Shown here: positions 46,203-52,779 of the stretch, one piece after another
Layout: each line of letters starts with the position of its first letter
Numbering within the stretch: the stretch's first letter is position 1
DNA from: Candidatus Rhodobacter oscarellae
GTDB lineage: Bacteria > Pseudomonadota > Alphaproteobacteria > Rhodobacterales > Rhodobacteraceae
DNA length: 64,000 bases
NCBI RefSeq assembly: GCF_001078595.1
Contig: NZ_LFTY01000001.1
Span: forward strand, 549,830 to 613,829
Direction: 5' to 3'
Notes under the pieces: model-generated
What the model saw: only the letters and a program-made list of their open reading frames with translations
The model's database searches: none
Told to the model about the DNA's origin: nothing
Translations under genes and position numbers: made by a program

Positions 46203-47759
46203 ATGGCGAACAAATCCGTGTTTGCATCGATCAAAGGCCGGTTGCTGCCGAAGGCGACCGCAAGGAACGCCCACGCGGCACCGGCCTACGCTTATTCCGA
46301 TGCCCATGCCCTGGCGCAGGTCGCTGTTACCGGCACTTTCGGGGGCATGTTCTATCAGTCGCCGCAGGACGAGCTGGAATATGTTCTGGACGTGGCCGAA
46401 GCCGTTGACCCGCGCTACCTGGCGCAGGCGGCCATCTATGCCCGCCGTTCGGGGTACATGAAGGACATGCCCGCCGTGTTGCTGGCTGTTCTGGCGCGGC
46501 GTGATCCGGTTCTGTTCCGAGCGGTTTTCGCCCGCGTCGTCGACAACGGCAAAATGCTGCGCAACTTTGTGCAGGTTATCCGTTCCGGCCAAACCGGTCG
46601 TAAGTCACTGGGCTCCGCGCCCAAGGCAATGGTGCAGAACTGGCTGAACACCGCGTCTGACCGAGCGCTGCTGAACGCCAATATCGGGAACGACCCGTCG
46701 TTGGCGGATGTGATCAAGATGGTGCACCCAAAGCCGGCCTCGGCCGAGCGCGAGGCGCTGTTTGCCTGGATTGTCGGGCGGCCGTGCGATCTGGCGCGGC
46801 TGCCGCAGGCAGTGCGAGACTGGATGGCGTTCAAGGAAACCGGCAAAGGCCCGGTGCCCGACGTGCCGTTCCAGATGCTGACGCAGCTGGAGCTGTCCAC
46901 CGCCCATTGGGCACGGATCGCGCGCAAGGGCTCCTGGCAGATGGTGCGCCAGAACCTGAACACGTTCCGACGTCACGGCGTTTTCGGCGTGACCAAGAAC
47001 GTGGATCACGTGGCGGCGTTGCTGCGCAACCCGGAGGCCATCGCCAAGGCGCGTGCGTTTCCGTACCAGCTTATGGTTGCGGCGCAGAACGTGAACAGCG
47101 AGATGCCGCGCCCGATCGTGGACGCCCTGCATGACGCGATGGAAATCGCGGTGCAGAACGTGCCGAAAGTGGCGGGTCAGGTCGTTGTGTGCCCGGACGT
47201 GTCCGGGTCGATGACCTACGCTGTGACCGGGTACCGCCCGGGGGCGACCTCGGCCGTGCGTCACGTGGATGTGGCCGCGCTTGTGGCGGCGGCGTTCCAG
47301 CGCGTGAACCGTGGATGCCAGGTTCTGCCGTTCGATACGCGGGTGCGTGATGTGCGGTTGGAGCCGCGCGACACGATCCTGACGAATGCCGAGCGCCTGG
47401 CCGCTTTGGCCGGTGGCGGGACAAACTGTTCCGCGCCGCTGCGGTGGCTGAACGATCGCGGGCGCAGCCCGGATCTGGTCGTGTTCGTGTCTGACAACCA
47501 GTCTTGGGCGGATGCCCGTTCTGGTGGTCAGGGAACGGCGATGTTGAAGGAATGGGAGGCGATCAAGCGTCGCAACCCAAAGGCCAAGCTGGTCTGCATC
47601 GACATCGCGCCCTACGGGACCACGCAGGCCCAGACACGGCAAGACGTGTTGAATGTCGGCGGGTTCTCGGATGCGGTCTTTGACCAGATCGCGGCGTTCG
47701 CCAACGGTCAGACCGGCCCGGACCACTGGGTCGGCGAGATCGGACAGATCGAAGTATAA
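46203..47759 (+). CDS. rsr: Ro60/Rsr RNA-binding ring protein (TROVE plus vWA)
   Basis: 518 residues from ATG 46203 (AGGAA six bases upstream). Residues about 20-325 form the TROVE HEAT-repeat ring (FGGMFYQSPQDELEYVLDVA, YARRSGYMKDMPAVLLAVLA region) that threads misfolded RNA ends and binds Y RNAs. Residues 326-518 are a von Willebrand A domain with a complete MIDAS: DVSGSM at 332-337, Thr in GGGTNCS near 407, Asp in VSDNQSW at 431. First gene of the RNA-repair operon; the Y-RNA array starts eight bases after its stop. Confidence 0.95.
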   Translation: MANKSVFASIKGRLLPKATARNAHAAPAYAYSDAHALAQVAVTGTFGGMFYQSPQDELEYVLDVAEAVDPRYLAQAAIYARRSGYMKDMPAVLLAVLARRDPVLFRAVFARVVDNGKMLRNFVQVIRSGQTGRKSLGSAPKAMVQNWLNTASDRALLNANIGNDPSLADVIKMVHPKPASAEREALFAWIVGRPCDLARLPQAVRDWMAFKETGKGPVPDVPFQMLTQLELSTAHWARIARKGSWQMVRQNLNTFRRHGVFGVTKNVDHVAALLRNPEAIAKARAFPYQLMVAAQNVNSEMPRPIVDALHDAMEIAVQNVPKVAGQVVVCPDVSGSMTYAVTGYRPGATSAVRHVDVAALVAAAFQRVNRGCQVLPFDTRVRDVRLEPRDTILTNAERLAALAGGGTNCSAPLRWLNDRGRSPDLVVFVSDNQSWADARSGGQGTAMLKEWEAIKRRNPKAKLVCIDIAPYGTTQAQTRQDVLNVGGFSDAVFDQIAAFANGQTGPDHWVGEIGQIEV

Positions 47760-47767
47760 AACAAAGG

Positions 47768-47840
47768 GTCAGGCGGAATGCCTGTGGGACTACATTTTTC
47801 CATGATGTCGTCGTCTCACAATCAGACTTGTCCGCCTGAC
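47768..47840 (+). ncRNA. Y-RNA-like unit 1 (short class)
   Basis: 73-base RNA. Terminal stem GTCAGGCGGA / TCCGCCTGAC, ten perfect pairs. The invariant GAATGCC and TTGTC segments form the internal loop. The upper stem is TGTGGGAC (47783-47790) with GTCTCACA (47813-47820), one G-U. Then TACA and a small loop with ACAT/ATGT pairing. No tRNA-like module. Starts eight bases after rsr. Confidence 0.85.
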
Positions 47841-47872
47841 CCACCCGAAACGAAACAGAAAGGAACGACATC

Positions 47873-47994
47873 CGCGTTTAATGCAGACATGGCGGGGGCA
47901 CGATCAGAGGAACTTGGCGGTTCGACTCCGTCACTCTTGCGGGCGCTCTCTGGCAGGGGCGGGACCTTATACCGCCATGTCCGCCTTAAACGCG
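47873..47994 (+). ncRNA. Long-hairpin RNA with T-arm-like element, without the Y motif
   Basis: About 122 bases. Outer stem CGCGTTTAA / TTAAACGCG (nine perfect pairs), four-by-four internal loop, then GACATGGCGG / CCGCCATGTC (ten perfect pairs). Inside lies GGCGG-TTCGACT-CCGTC (47916-47932), a five-pair T-arm with standard T-loop, and a possible D-arm GCTC-..-GGGC. The GAATGCC and TTGTC motifs of the other units are absent. Either a diverged Y unit or a separate tRNA-like RNA. Confidence 0.7.
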
Positions 47995-48000
47995 AAACAT

Positions 48001-48118
48001 CTTGGCGAATGCCGGTGAAAATACATCGTCCAACCACACGGATAGGGGTTCGATTCCCTGAACCGGAGTAAATCCCGGTGCTCTGGCAGAGCTCTTCACC
48101 AACAGCCTTGTCGCTAAG
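48001..48118 (+). ncRNA. Y-RNA-like unit 2 (long class, tRNA-like module)
   Basis: 118 bases. Terminal stem CTTGGCGA / TCGCTAAG with one G-U; GAATGCC and TTGTC in the loop; upper stem GGTGAA / TTCACC. Inside, in order: T-arm (GGGG-TTCGATT-CCCT), a closed acceptor-like hairpin ACCGG / CCGGT, and a D-arm-like GCTC-TGGCA-GAGC. That is the permuted tRNA order. Confidence 0.82.
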
Positions 48119-48133
48119 TCAAACAAAGAAAAC

Positions 48134-48289
48134 ACCTCGGCGAATGCCGGTGGAACTACAGATCAAAATCTCCATGTCGCGGGTTCGAATCCCGCCATCG
48201 CATCCGCGGTGTAGCTCAGTCAGGTAGAGCGGGTTCGTTTCACCAAGGTCGTTCTTTGCTCGCAAAAACGGCCAACTTGTCGTCGGGGT
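48134..48289 (+). ncRNA. Y-RNA-like unit 3 (long class, permuted tRNA-like module)
   Basis: 156 bases. Terminal stem ACCTCGGCGA / TCGTCGGGGT with two G-U pairs; upper stem GGTGGAAC / GTTTCACC. The module runs T-arm GCGGG-TTCGAAT-CCCGC, acceptor-like stem CATCGC / GCGGTG closed by ATCC, then D-arm GCTC-AGTCAGGTA-GAGC. So the 3' half of a tRNA precedes the 5' half. A hairpin of the GGTCGTT...AACGGCC kind precedes the 3' motif. Ends two bases before a tRNA gene. Confidence 0.87.
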
Positions 48290-48291
48290 TC

Positions 48292-48366
48292 GCGCCCGTA
48301 GCTCAGTGGTAGAGCAACCGCCTTTTAAGCGGTGCGCCGTGGGTTCGACCCCCACCGGGCACACCA
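48292..48366 (+). tRNA. tRNA-Lys(UUU)-like gene, CCA encoded
   Basis: Complete cloverleaf: acceptor GCGCCCG / CGGGCAC with a C2-A71 mismatch, D-arm GCTC-AGTGGTA-GAGC, anticodon arm ACCGC-CTTTTAA-GCGGT (anticodon UUU), five-base variable loop, T-arm GTGGG-TTCGACC-CCCAC, discriminator A, CCA encoded. The acceptor differs from normal bacterial tRNA-Lys and has a mismatch, so it may be a second-line, decoy or toxin-resistant copy. Its place inside an RNA repair operon is unusual. Confidence 0.85.
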
Positions 48367-48376
48367 GAAACACATG

Positions 48377-48468
48377 CAGGAGGAATGCCTGCGGGACTAC
48401 ACTGGTTTGCCTGTTCGACTCAGGCCCGTTCGCAAGGACAAGACGTCTCGCACCATTTTGTCCTCCTG
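48377..48468 (+). ncRNA. Y-RNA-like unit 4 (short class with T-arm mimic)
   Basis: 92 bases. Terminal stem CAGGAGGA / TCCTCCTG, perfect; GAATGCC, TTGTC and TACA present; upper stem TGCGGGAC / GTCTCGCA with one G-U. The apical region holds GCCTG-TTCGACT-CAGGC, a perfect five-pair T-arm look-alike. Starts ten bases after the tRNA-Lys CCA. Confidence 0.83.
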
Positions 48469-48487
48469 AGAGGAAAAGAAAGGAACT

Positions 48488-48642
48488 CCCCGGCGAATGC
48501 CGAAGGAACTACATTGCAGCACCCTTCCGGGGTAACCGAGCGGGTTCAATTCCCCTCCTCGCAGGCGCCCAGACGGCAAACGCATCCGCCTATTCGGATG
48601 CGGGGCGGGTCCCGGGTTGTTTCTTCCCCCTTGTCGCCGGGG
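48488..48642 (+). ncRNA. Y-RNA-like unit 5 (long class)
   Basis: 155 bases. Terminal stem CCCCGGCGA / TCGCCGGGG, perfect; GAATGCC, TTGTC and TACA present. The upper stem GAAGGAAC / GTTTCTTC differs from the GGTGGAAC / GTTTCACC of units 3 and 7 by compensating changes. The interior has a T-loop-like GGG-TTCAATT-CCC and a strong hairpin GCATCCG / CGGATGC. D-arm not evident. Confidence 0.8.
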
Positions 48643-48651
48643 GCCAAATTT

Positions 48652-48726
48652 TCGGCTGTAGCTCAGCGGTAGAGCGCCTGACTGTTAATCAGGATGTCGT
48701 TGGTTCGATGCCAACCAGCCGAGCCA
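48652..48726 (+). tRNA. tRNA-Asn(GUU) gene, CCA encoded
   Basis: Perfect cloverleaf: acceptor TCGGCTG / CAGCCGA, D-arm GCTC-AGCGGTA-GAGC, anticodon arm CCTGA-CTGTTAA-TCAGG (anticodon GUU), variable ATGTC, T-arm GTTGG-TTCGATG-CCAAC, discriminator G as usual for Asn, CCA encoded. Nine bases after unit 5 and 16 before unit 6, within the same transcript. Confidence 0.92.
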
Positions 48727-48742
48727 GAAAAGAAAGGAAAAC

Positions 48743-48820
48743 GTCCGGGGGAATGCCCGTGGGAGTACATCGCTTGAGACGACTGCCGAAAGGCCTCTCA
48801 CGATCCCTTGTCCCCCGGAC
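48743..48820 (+). ncRNA. Y-RNA-like unit 6 (short class)
   Basis: 78 bases. Terminal stem GTCCGGGGGA / TCCCCCGGAC, ten perfect pairs; GAATGCC, TTGTC and TACA present; upper stem CGTGGGAG / CTCTCACG with one G-U. Apical hairpin GCC-GAAA-GGC with a GNRA tetraloop. No tRNA-like module. Confidence 0.85.
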
Positions 48821-48828
48821 TCAAGTCA

Positions 48829-48983
48829 TCACGGCGAATGCCGGTGGAACTACATTAATCATCTGGTCGCGGGTTCAAGTCCCGCCATCGTATCCCGCGA
48901 TGTAGCTCAGTTGGATAGAGCAGTTGAAAACGTTTCACCCCGGTCGCTGTTTGCACGCAAAAGCGACCAACTTGTCGCCGTGA
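48829..48983 (+). ncRNA. Y-RNA-like unit 7 (long class, permuted tRNA-like module)
   Basis: 155 bases. Terminal stem TCACGGCGA / TCGCCGTGA, nine perfect pairs; upper stem GGTGGAAC / GTTTCACC. The module has T-arm GCGGG-TTCAAGT-CCCGC, acceptor-like CATCGT / GCGATG (compensating changes against unit 3), and D-arm GCTC-AGTTGGATA-GAGC. Then a 3' hairpin GGTCGCT / AGCGACC. Ends 24 bases before the rtcB ATG. Confidence 0.87.
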
Positions 48984-49007
48984 CTGATGTTAGAATGAGA
49001 TGGAAAG

Positions 49008-50423
49008 ATGAGCGACGAAAACACCAACTACCCGGTAACAGGCGAGCACCTGAAGGAATGGGGGCATCGCCCCGGCAAGCAATTCCCCGCGCTGCTGGCA
49101 CGGGCCAATGAGATGCGCTCCGAGGGGCTCGGGTTGGTGCGGATCCGCCGTGAGCTGGAGGCAGAGATCCCCGCCGTTCCGGTGACGATGGACCTGCGCG
49201 CGCCTGGTGAGGTTCCGTTCTACGAGAACATCAAGGCGGGTCACCCAGACGAAGAGGATAACGTCATCAAGGTGCGTGAAACCATGACCGCTCTGATGCG
49301 CACGCCGACCATTGAGGCGGGAGCCATCATGCCCGATGCCTGCCCGGCGGGTCCTGTCGGGACCATTCCAGTGGGCGGCGTGGCAGCCGCGCGCAACGCG
49401 ATCCATCCGGGGATGCACTCGGCTGATATCTGCTGCTCGGTCATGATCACCGACCTGGGCAATGCTGATCCAAAGACCGTGCTGGACGCGGCGCAGTCGG
49501 TCACGCATTTCGGCCCGGGCGGTCGCCCGCAGGGCAAGCGGTTCACCACTTCGGTAAAGTTGCTTGATGCGTTCCGGGAAAACCCGTTCCTGGACAGCCC
49601 CAAGATGCTGCGCATGGCGCAAGAGCATATGGGGACTCAGGGTGACGGGAACCACTTTCTGTTCGTCGGGCGCTCGCGCAGAACCGGGCGCACCGCCGTT
49701 GTGACCCATCACGGGTCGCGCGGGCCCGGGGCGGTTCTCTATAAGCACGGGATGCATGTGGCCGAGAATTTCCGCCGGGAACTGTCGCCCGAGACGGCCA
49801 AGCAGAACGCCTGGATCCCAGCGGACACCGAAGAAGGCCGCGACTATTGGGAGGCCCTGCAACTGATCCGCAAATGGACCAAGGCCAACCACATTGCCAT
49901 CCATCAGGCGACGGTCGAGGCCGCGCGTGCGGGCGATGTAGGAGAGCGTTTCTGGAACGAGCACAACTTTGTCTTCAAACGGGGTGATCTGTTCTATCAC
50001 GGCAAGGGCGCGACCCCGGCCTGGGGGGATTACGCGGCGGACGCAACGGGGCTGACGCTTATTCCGCTGAACATGTCCGAGCCGGTACTTGTTGTGCGCG
50101 GCAAAGACGCCGATCACGGTCTTGGCTTTAGCCCGCATGGAGCCGGGCGCAACTTCTCGCGCTCTGAACATAAGCGCCGCATGGGGTCGGTCACGCCTGA
50201 GCAGATGCTGAGGGCCGAGACCGAGGGGCTGGACGTGCGCTTTCATGCCGGTGGTGTGGACGCGTCGGAACTGCCGTCGAGCTACAAAAACGCCGGCAAT
50301 GTGGTCGCCCAGATAAAGTCTTACGATCTGGCCGAGATCGAAGACTATATCGACCCTTGCGGCTGTATCATGGCGGGCGACGTGCCACCGTTCTGGCAAA
50401 AAAAGAAGAAAAGTCGCCGGTAG
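49008..50423 (+). CDS. rtcB: RtcB-type RNA ligase (RtcB2-like)
   Basis: Joins 2',3'-cyclic phosphate or 3'-phosphate ends to 5'-OH ends with GTP and manganese. 471 residues. Metal Asp/Cys in HSADICCSV (D140, C143), GTQGDGNHF (209-217), HHGSRGPG (234-241), and the guanylated His in HGAGR (H377). The motifs differ from E. coli RtcB (GTLGTGNHF, HTGSRG), as in the RtcB2 branch. Lies at the 3' end of the Y-RNA array and 137 bases before hen1. Confidence 0.93.
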   Translation: MSDENTNYPVTGEHLKEWGHRPGKQFPALLARANEMRSEGLGLVRIRRELEAEIPAVPVTMDLRAPGEVPFYENIKAGHPDEEDNVIKVRETMTALMRTPTIEAGAIMPDACPAGPVGTIPVGGVAAARNAIHPGMHSADICCSVMITDLGNADPKTVLDAAQSVTHFGPGGRPQGKRFTTSVKLLDAFRENPFLDSPKMLRMAQEHMGTQGDGNHFLFVGRSRRTGRTAVVTHHGSRGPGAVLYKHGMHVAENFRRELSPETAKQNAWIPADTEEGRDYWEALQLIRKWTKANHIAIHQATVEAARAGDVGERFWNEHNFVFKRGDLFYHGKGATPAWGDYAADATGLTLIPLNMSEPVLVVRGKDADHGLGFSPHGAGRNFSRSEHKRRMGSVTPEQMLRAETEGLDVRFHAGGVDASELPSSYKNAGNVVAQIKSYDLAEIEDYIDPCGCIMAGDVPPFWQKKKKSRR

Positions 50424-50560
50424 TCCCCGGCGAGTTTGGCGACGTGTTCCCGGGCGCGTGCTTGATCCTAGGACCAAACCCAGATCAAATGCGGCAGCCT
50501 TTTCCCCACCCGATCGGCCAATACGCCTTATATTTCAAATTACTCTTGAGTGACCAAACT

Positions 50561-51958
50561 ATGCAGCTCGAAATCACCCTAACCGCACCCAAAGATGCTG
50601 ATTACGCGGCAAGTGATCTTGGATTCTTGCTGCATAAGCATCCTGATCACTTGCATAGGCGGGAAATCTCGGCCGGAGAGGTCATGATTTTCTATCCCGA
50701 GAGATCTCAGGACCGCACGACGGCTGTGATGCATCTCGATCTCGACCCGGTCGCGCTGGTGCGGGGAAAGAACCAGCAAAGCGATGGCCTGCTGGCGCAA
50801 TACGTCAACGACCGGCCCTTTGTGGCAAGCTCATTTCTGTCGGTTGCGATGGGGCGGGTCTTTGCCCAAACCATGGCCGGAAAGTCAAAGGATCGGCAGG
50901 ACCTGGCAGACCGCGCGCTGTCGTTTGAAGTCCGCGTTGTTCCGGTTGCTTTGTCGGGTGACCTCGATTTGGTCAAACGCCTGTTCGAGCCTCTGGGTTA
51001 CACGATCCTGTCTCCGTCAGAGACCATCCAAGAGCAGGTCGTCGATCTGCGCCTGTCCGCGACTATGCGCTTGGCTGACATTCTGAGGCATATCTACGTG
51101 CTGGTTCCCGTCCTGGATAACTTCAAGCACTACTATGTGAGCGAAGAGGAAATCGACAAGCTTCTGGCGAAAGGTGACGGGTGGTTGTCCGAGCATCCCG
51201 ACAAGGAGCTGATCACGCGCCGCGCCCTGAAGCACCGCAAGTCGCTGATGAACATGGCCCTTGCCCGCCTCGAAGAGGCGGCACCGCCGGACGAGGCGCC
51301 AGAGGGCGCTCCGAAATTGAGGCCTGAAGAGCAGCTTGAAAAACCAATGCGCTTGCATGCCCTGCGGCTGGATGCGGTGGCAGAGGTGCTTAGGCAGAAC
51401 AATATCGCCTCGGTCCTTGATCTGGGATGCGGCGAAGGCAGATTAATGTCGCGGCTCATCAAAGAGCGCGGTCTGGCGCGCATTGTCGGCGTGGACGCGT
51501 CGGTGAGAACCCTGGAAGCCGCTCATCGCAAGCTGCGGCTGCATCAGGCAGGGGACGCCATGGCCAAGCGCGTCACGCTACAGATGGGCAGCCTGACCTA
51601 TGGGGACCGGCGCTGGCAGGGATTTGACGCGGCCACGCTGGTTGAGGTGATCGAACATATCGAACCGCACCGCCTGTCAGCGCTGGTGCTGTCGCTCTTT
51701 GCGGATGCCCGCCCGGGTTTGGTGGTGATGACGACGCCCAACCGGGAATACAACGTGCTGTTCGAGGGCCTCAAGGATGGCAAGCTGCGCCACCCGGATC
51801 ACCGGTTCGAATGGACCCGCGCAGAGTTCGAAAGCTGGGCCGATACTGTGGCCGGCGAACATGGCTATGACGTCAGCTTCGCCCCCTTGGGGCCGGTCGA
51901 TGACACCCATGGCAGCCCGTCGCAGATGGCTGTGTTCAAACAGAAAGGCGTCGCATGA
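50561..51958 (+). CDS. hen1: Hen1 3'-terminal RNA ribose 2'-O-methyltransferase
   Basis: Methylates the 2'-OH at a cleaved RNA end so that the Pnkp-sealed junction resists recutting by the same ribotoxin. 465 residues. The bacterial N-terminal domain (about 1-250) stimulates Pnkp ligase activity. The C-terminal methyltransferase has DLGCGEG (287-293), the metal motif EVIEHIEPH (362-370) and a later His in HPDHRFEW. The ATG at 50561 gives the standard Hen1 start; the 137 bases before it hold no other gene. Overlaps the next gene by four bases. Confidence 0.93.
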   Translation: MQLEITLTAPKDADYAASDLGFLLHKHPDHLHRREISAGEVMIFYPERSQDRTTAVMHLDLDPVALVRGKNQQSDGLLAQYVNDRPFVASSFLSVAMGRVFAQTMAGKSKDRQDLADRALSFEVRVVPVALSGDLDLVKRLFEPLGYTILSPSETIQEQVVDLRLSATMRLADILRHIYVLVPVLDNFKHYYVSEEEIDKLLAKGDGWLSEHPDKELITRRALKHRKSLMNMALARLEEAAPPDEAPEGAPKLRPEEQLEKPMRLHALRLDAVAEVLRQNNIASVLDLGCGEGRLMSRLIKERGLARIVGVDASVRTLEAAHRKLRLHQAGDAMAKRVTLQMGSLTYGDRRWQGFDAATLVEVIEHIEPHRLSALVLSLFADARPGLVVMTTPNREYNVLFEGLKDGKLRHPDHRFEWTRAEFESWADTVAGEHGYDVSFAPLGPVDDTHGSPSQMAVFKQKGVA

Positions 51959-52779
51959 ACTTGCCTGCATTCATCCCATCCGTCGCGCCAGAGATCGAAG
52001 CGGCGATCCAATCCAAGCTGACCGCTTTGGAGACCGATCACGACGTGCGCATCCTCTTTGCAATTGAAAGCGGCAGCCGCGCCTGGGGATTTCCGTCGCC
52101 GGACAGCGACTATGACGTCCGCTTCGTCTATGCCCACCCGCCCGACTGGTATCTCAGCATCGAACCGGGCCGCGATGTCATTGAACTGCCCATCGAGGGC
52201 GATTGGGACATCAATGGCTGGGACATTCGCAAAGCGCTTGGGCTATTGATCAAGCCCAATCCGGTCATGCTGGAATGGCTGTCGAGCCCGATCCGGTACC
52301 GCTGGAATGACGCCCTATGCGACCGCCTGATCCGTTTCGCGGACAAAACCACATTTGGCGAAAGCTGCCTGCATCACTATCGCAATCTGGCCGTAAAACA
52401 GTGGGACAAGCATGTCGGGGACAACCCGGATGTGTCGTTGAAGAAGTACTTCTACATCCTGCGCCCCGCCCTGGCGATTTCGTGGATCAGGCAGAACCCC
52501 TTGGTGCAACCGCCAATGAACATGCAGGCGTTGGTGGAGGGTTTGTCTTTGGATCCCGAACTGATCGCGCATATTGAGAAACTCCTGATCCTGAAATCCG
52601 CCGCGAAAGAGATCGGGCGCGGCGCACGCATTCCGATGATCGACGCGTTTATCCAGGATCAAATCACCTGGGCCGAGGTTGTGGCAAAGCGCGATGAGCG
52701 GCCGGATTTGATGAGCGAGGGCAATGAGCTGCTGCGGTTGATTGTGAATGGCGGACGCTTTGAAGGGGATGCCGCATGA
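51955..52779 (+). CDS. COG3541-like nucleotidyltransferase of the RNA repair operon
   Basis: 274 residues with a pol-beta-type nucleotidyltransferase core: ESGSRAWGFPSPDSDYDVRFVY carries the GS motif and paired Asp (quoted in part), and a helical C-terminal half follows. Homologues recur next to Pnkp/RtcB genes, and the coding overlaps with hen1 and pnkp (four bases each) tie it to end repair. The reaction is not established; addition of nucleotides to damaged 3' ends is a reasonable guess. Confidence 0.85.
   Translation: MNLPAFIPSVAPEIEAAIQSKLTALETDHDVRILFAIESGSRAWGFPSPDSDYDVRFVYAHPPDWYLSIEPGRDVIELPIEGDWDINGWDIRKALGLLIKPNPVMLEWLSSPIRYRWNDALCDRLIRFADKTTFGESCLHHYRNLAVKQWDKHVGDNPDVSLKKYFYILRPALAISWIRQNPLVQPPMNMQALVEGLSLDPELIAHIEKLLILKSAAKEIGRGARIPMIDAFIQDQITWAEVVAKRDERPDLMSEGNELLRLIVNGGRFEGDAA

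Noticed and set aside
48160-48230. Normal tRNA gene inside unit 3
   Set aside because: T-arm comes before D-arm and the acceptor stem is closed by a loop, so no linear tRNA can form; it is a permuted tRNA-like module.
48119-48373. Minus-strand open frame across unit 3 and the tRNA-Lys gene
   Set aside because: Its residues are the familiar antisense translation of tRNA genes; the plus-strand RNA structures explain the sequence.
47768-48983. Recurrent GGCGAATGCC motif read as a CRISPR-like repeat array
   Set aside because: Spacing is irregular (78 to 200 bases), each repeat pairs with its own downstream partner, no cas genes are near, and the CARF domain nearby belongs to RtcR.
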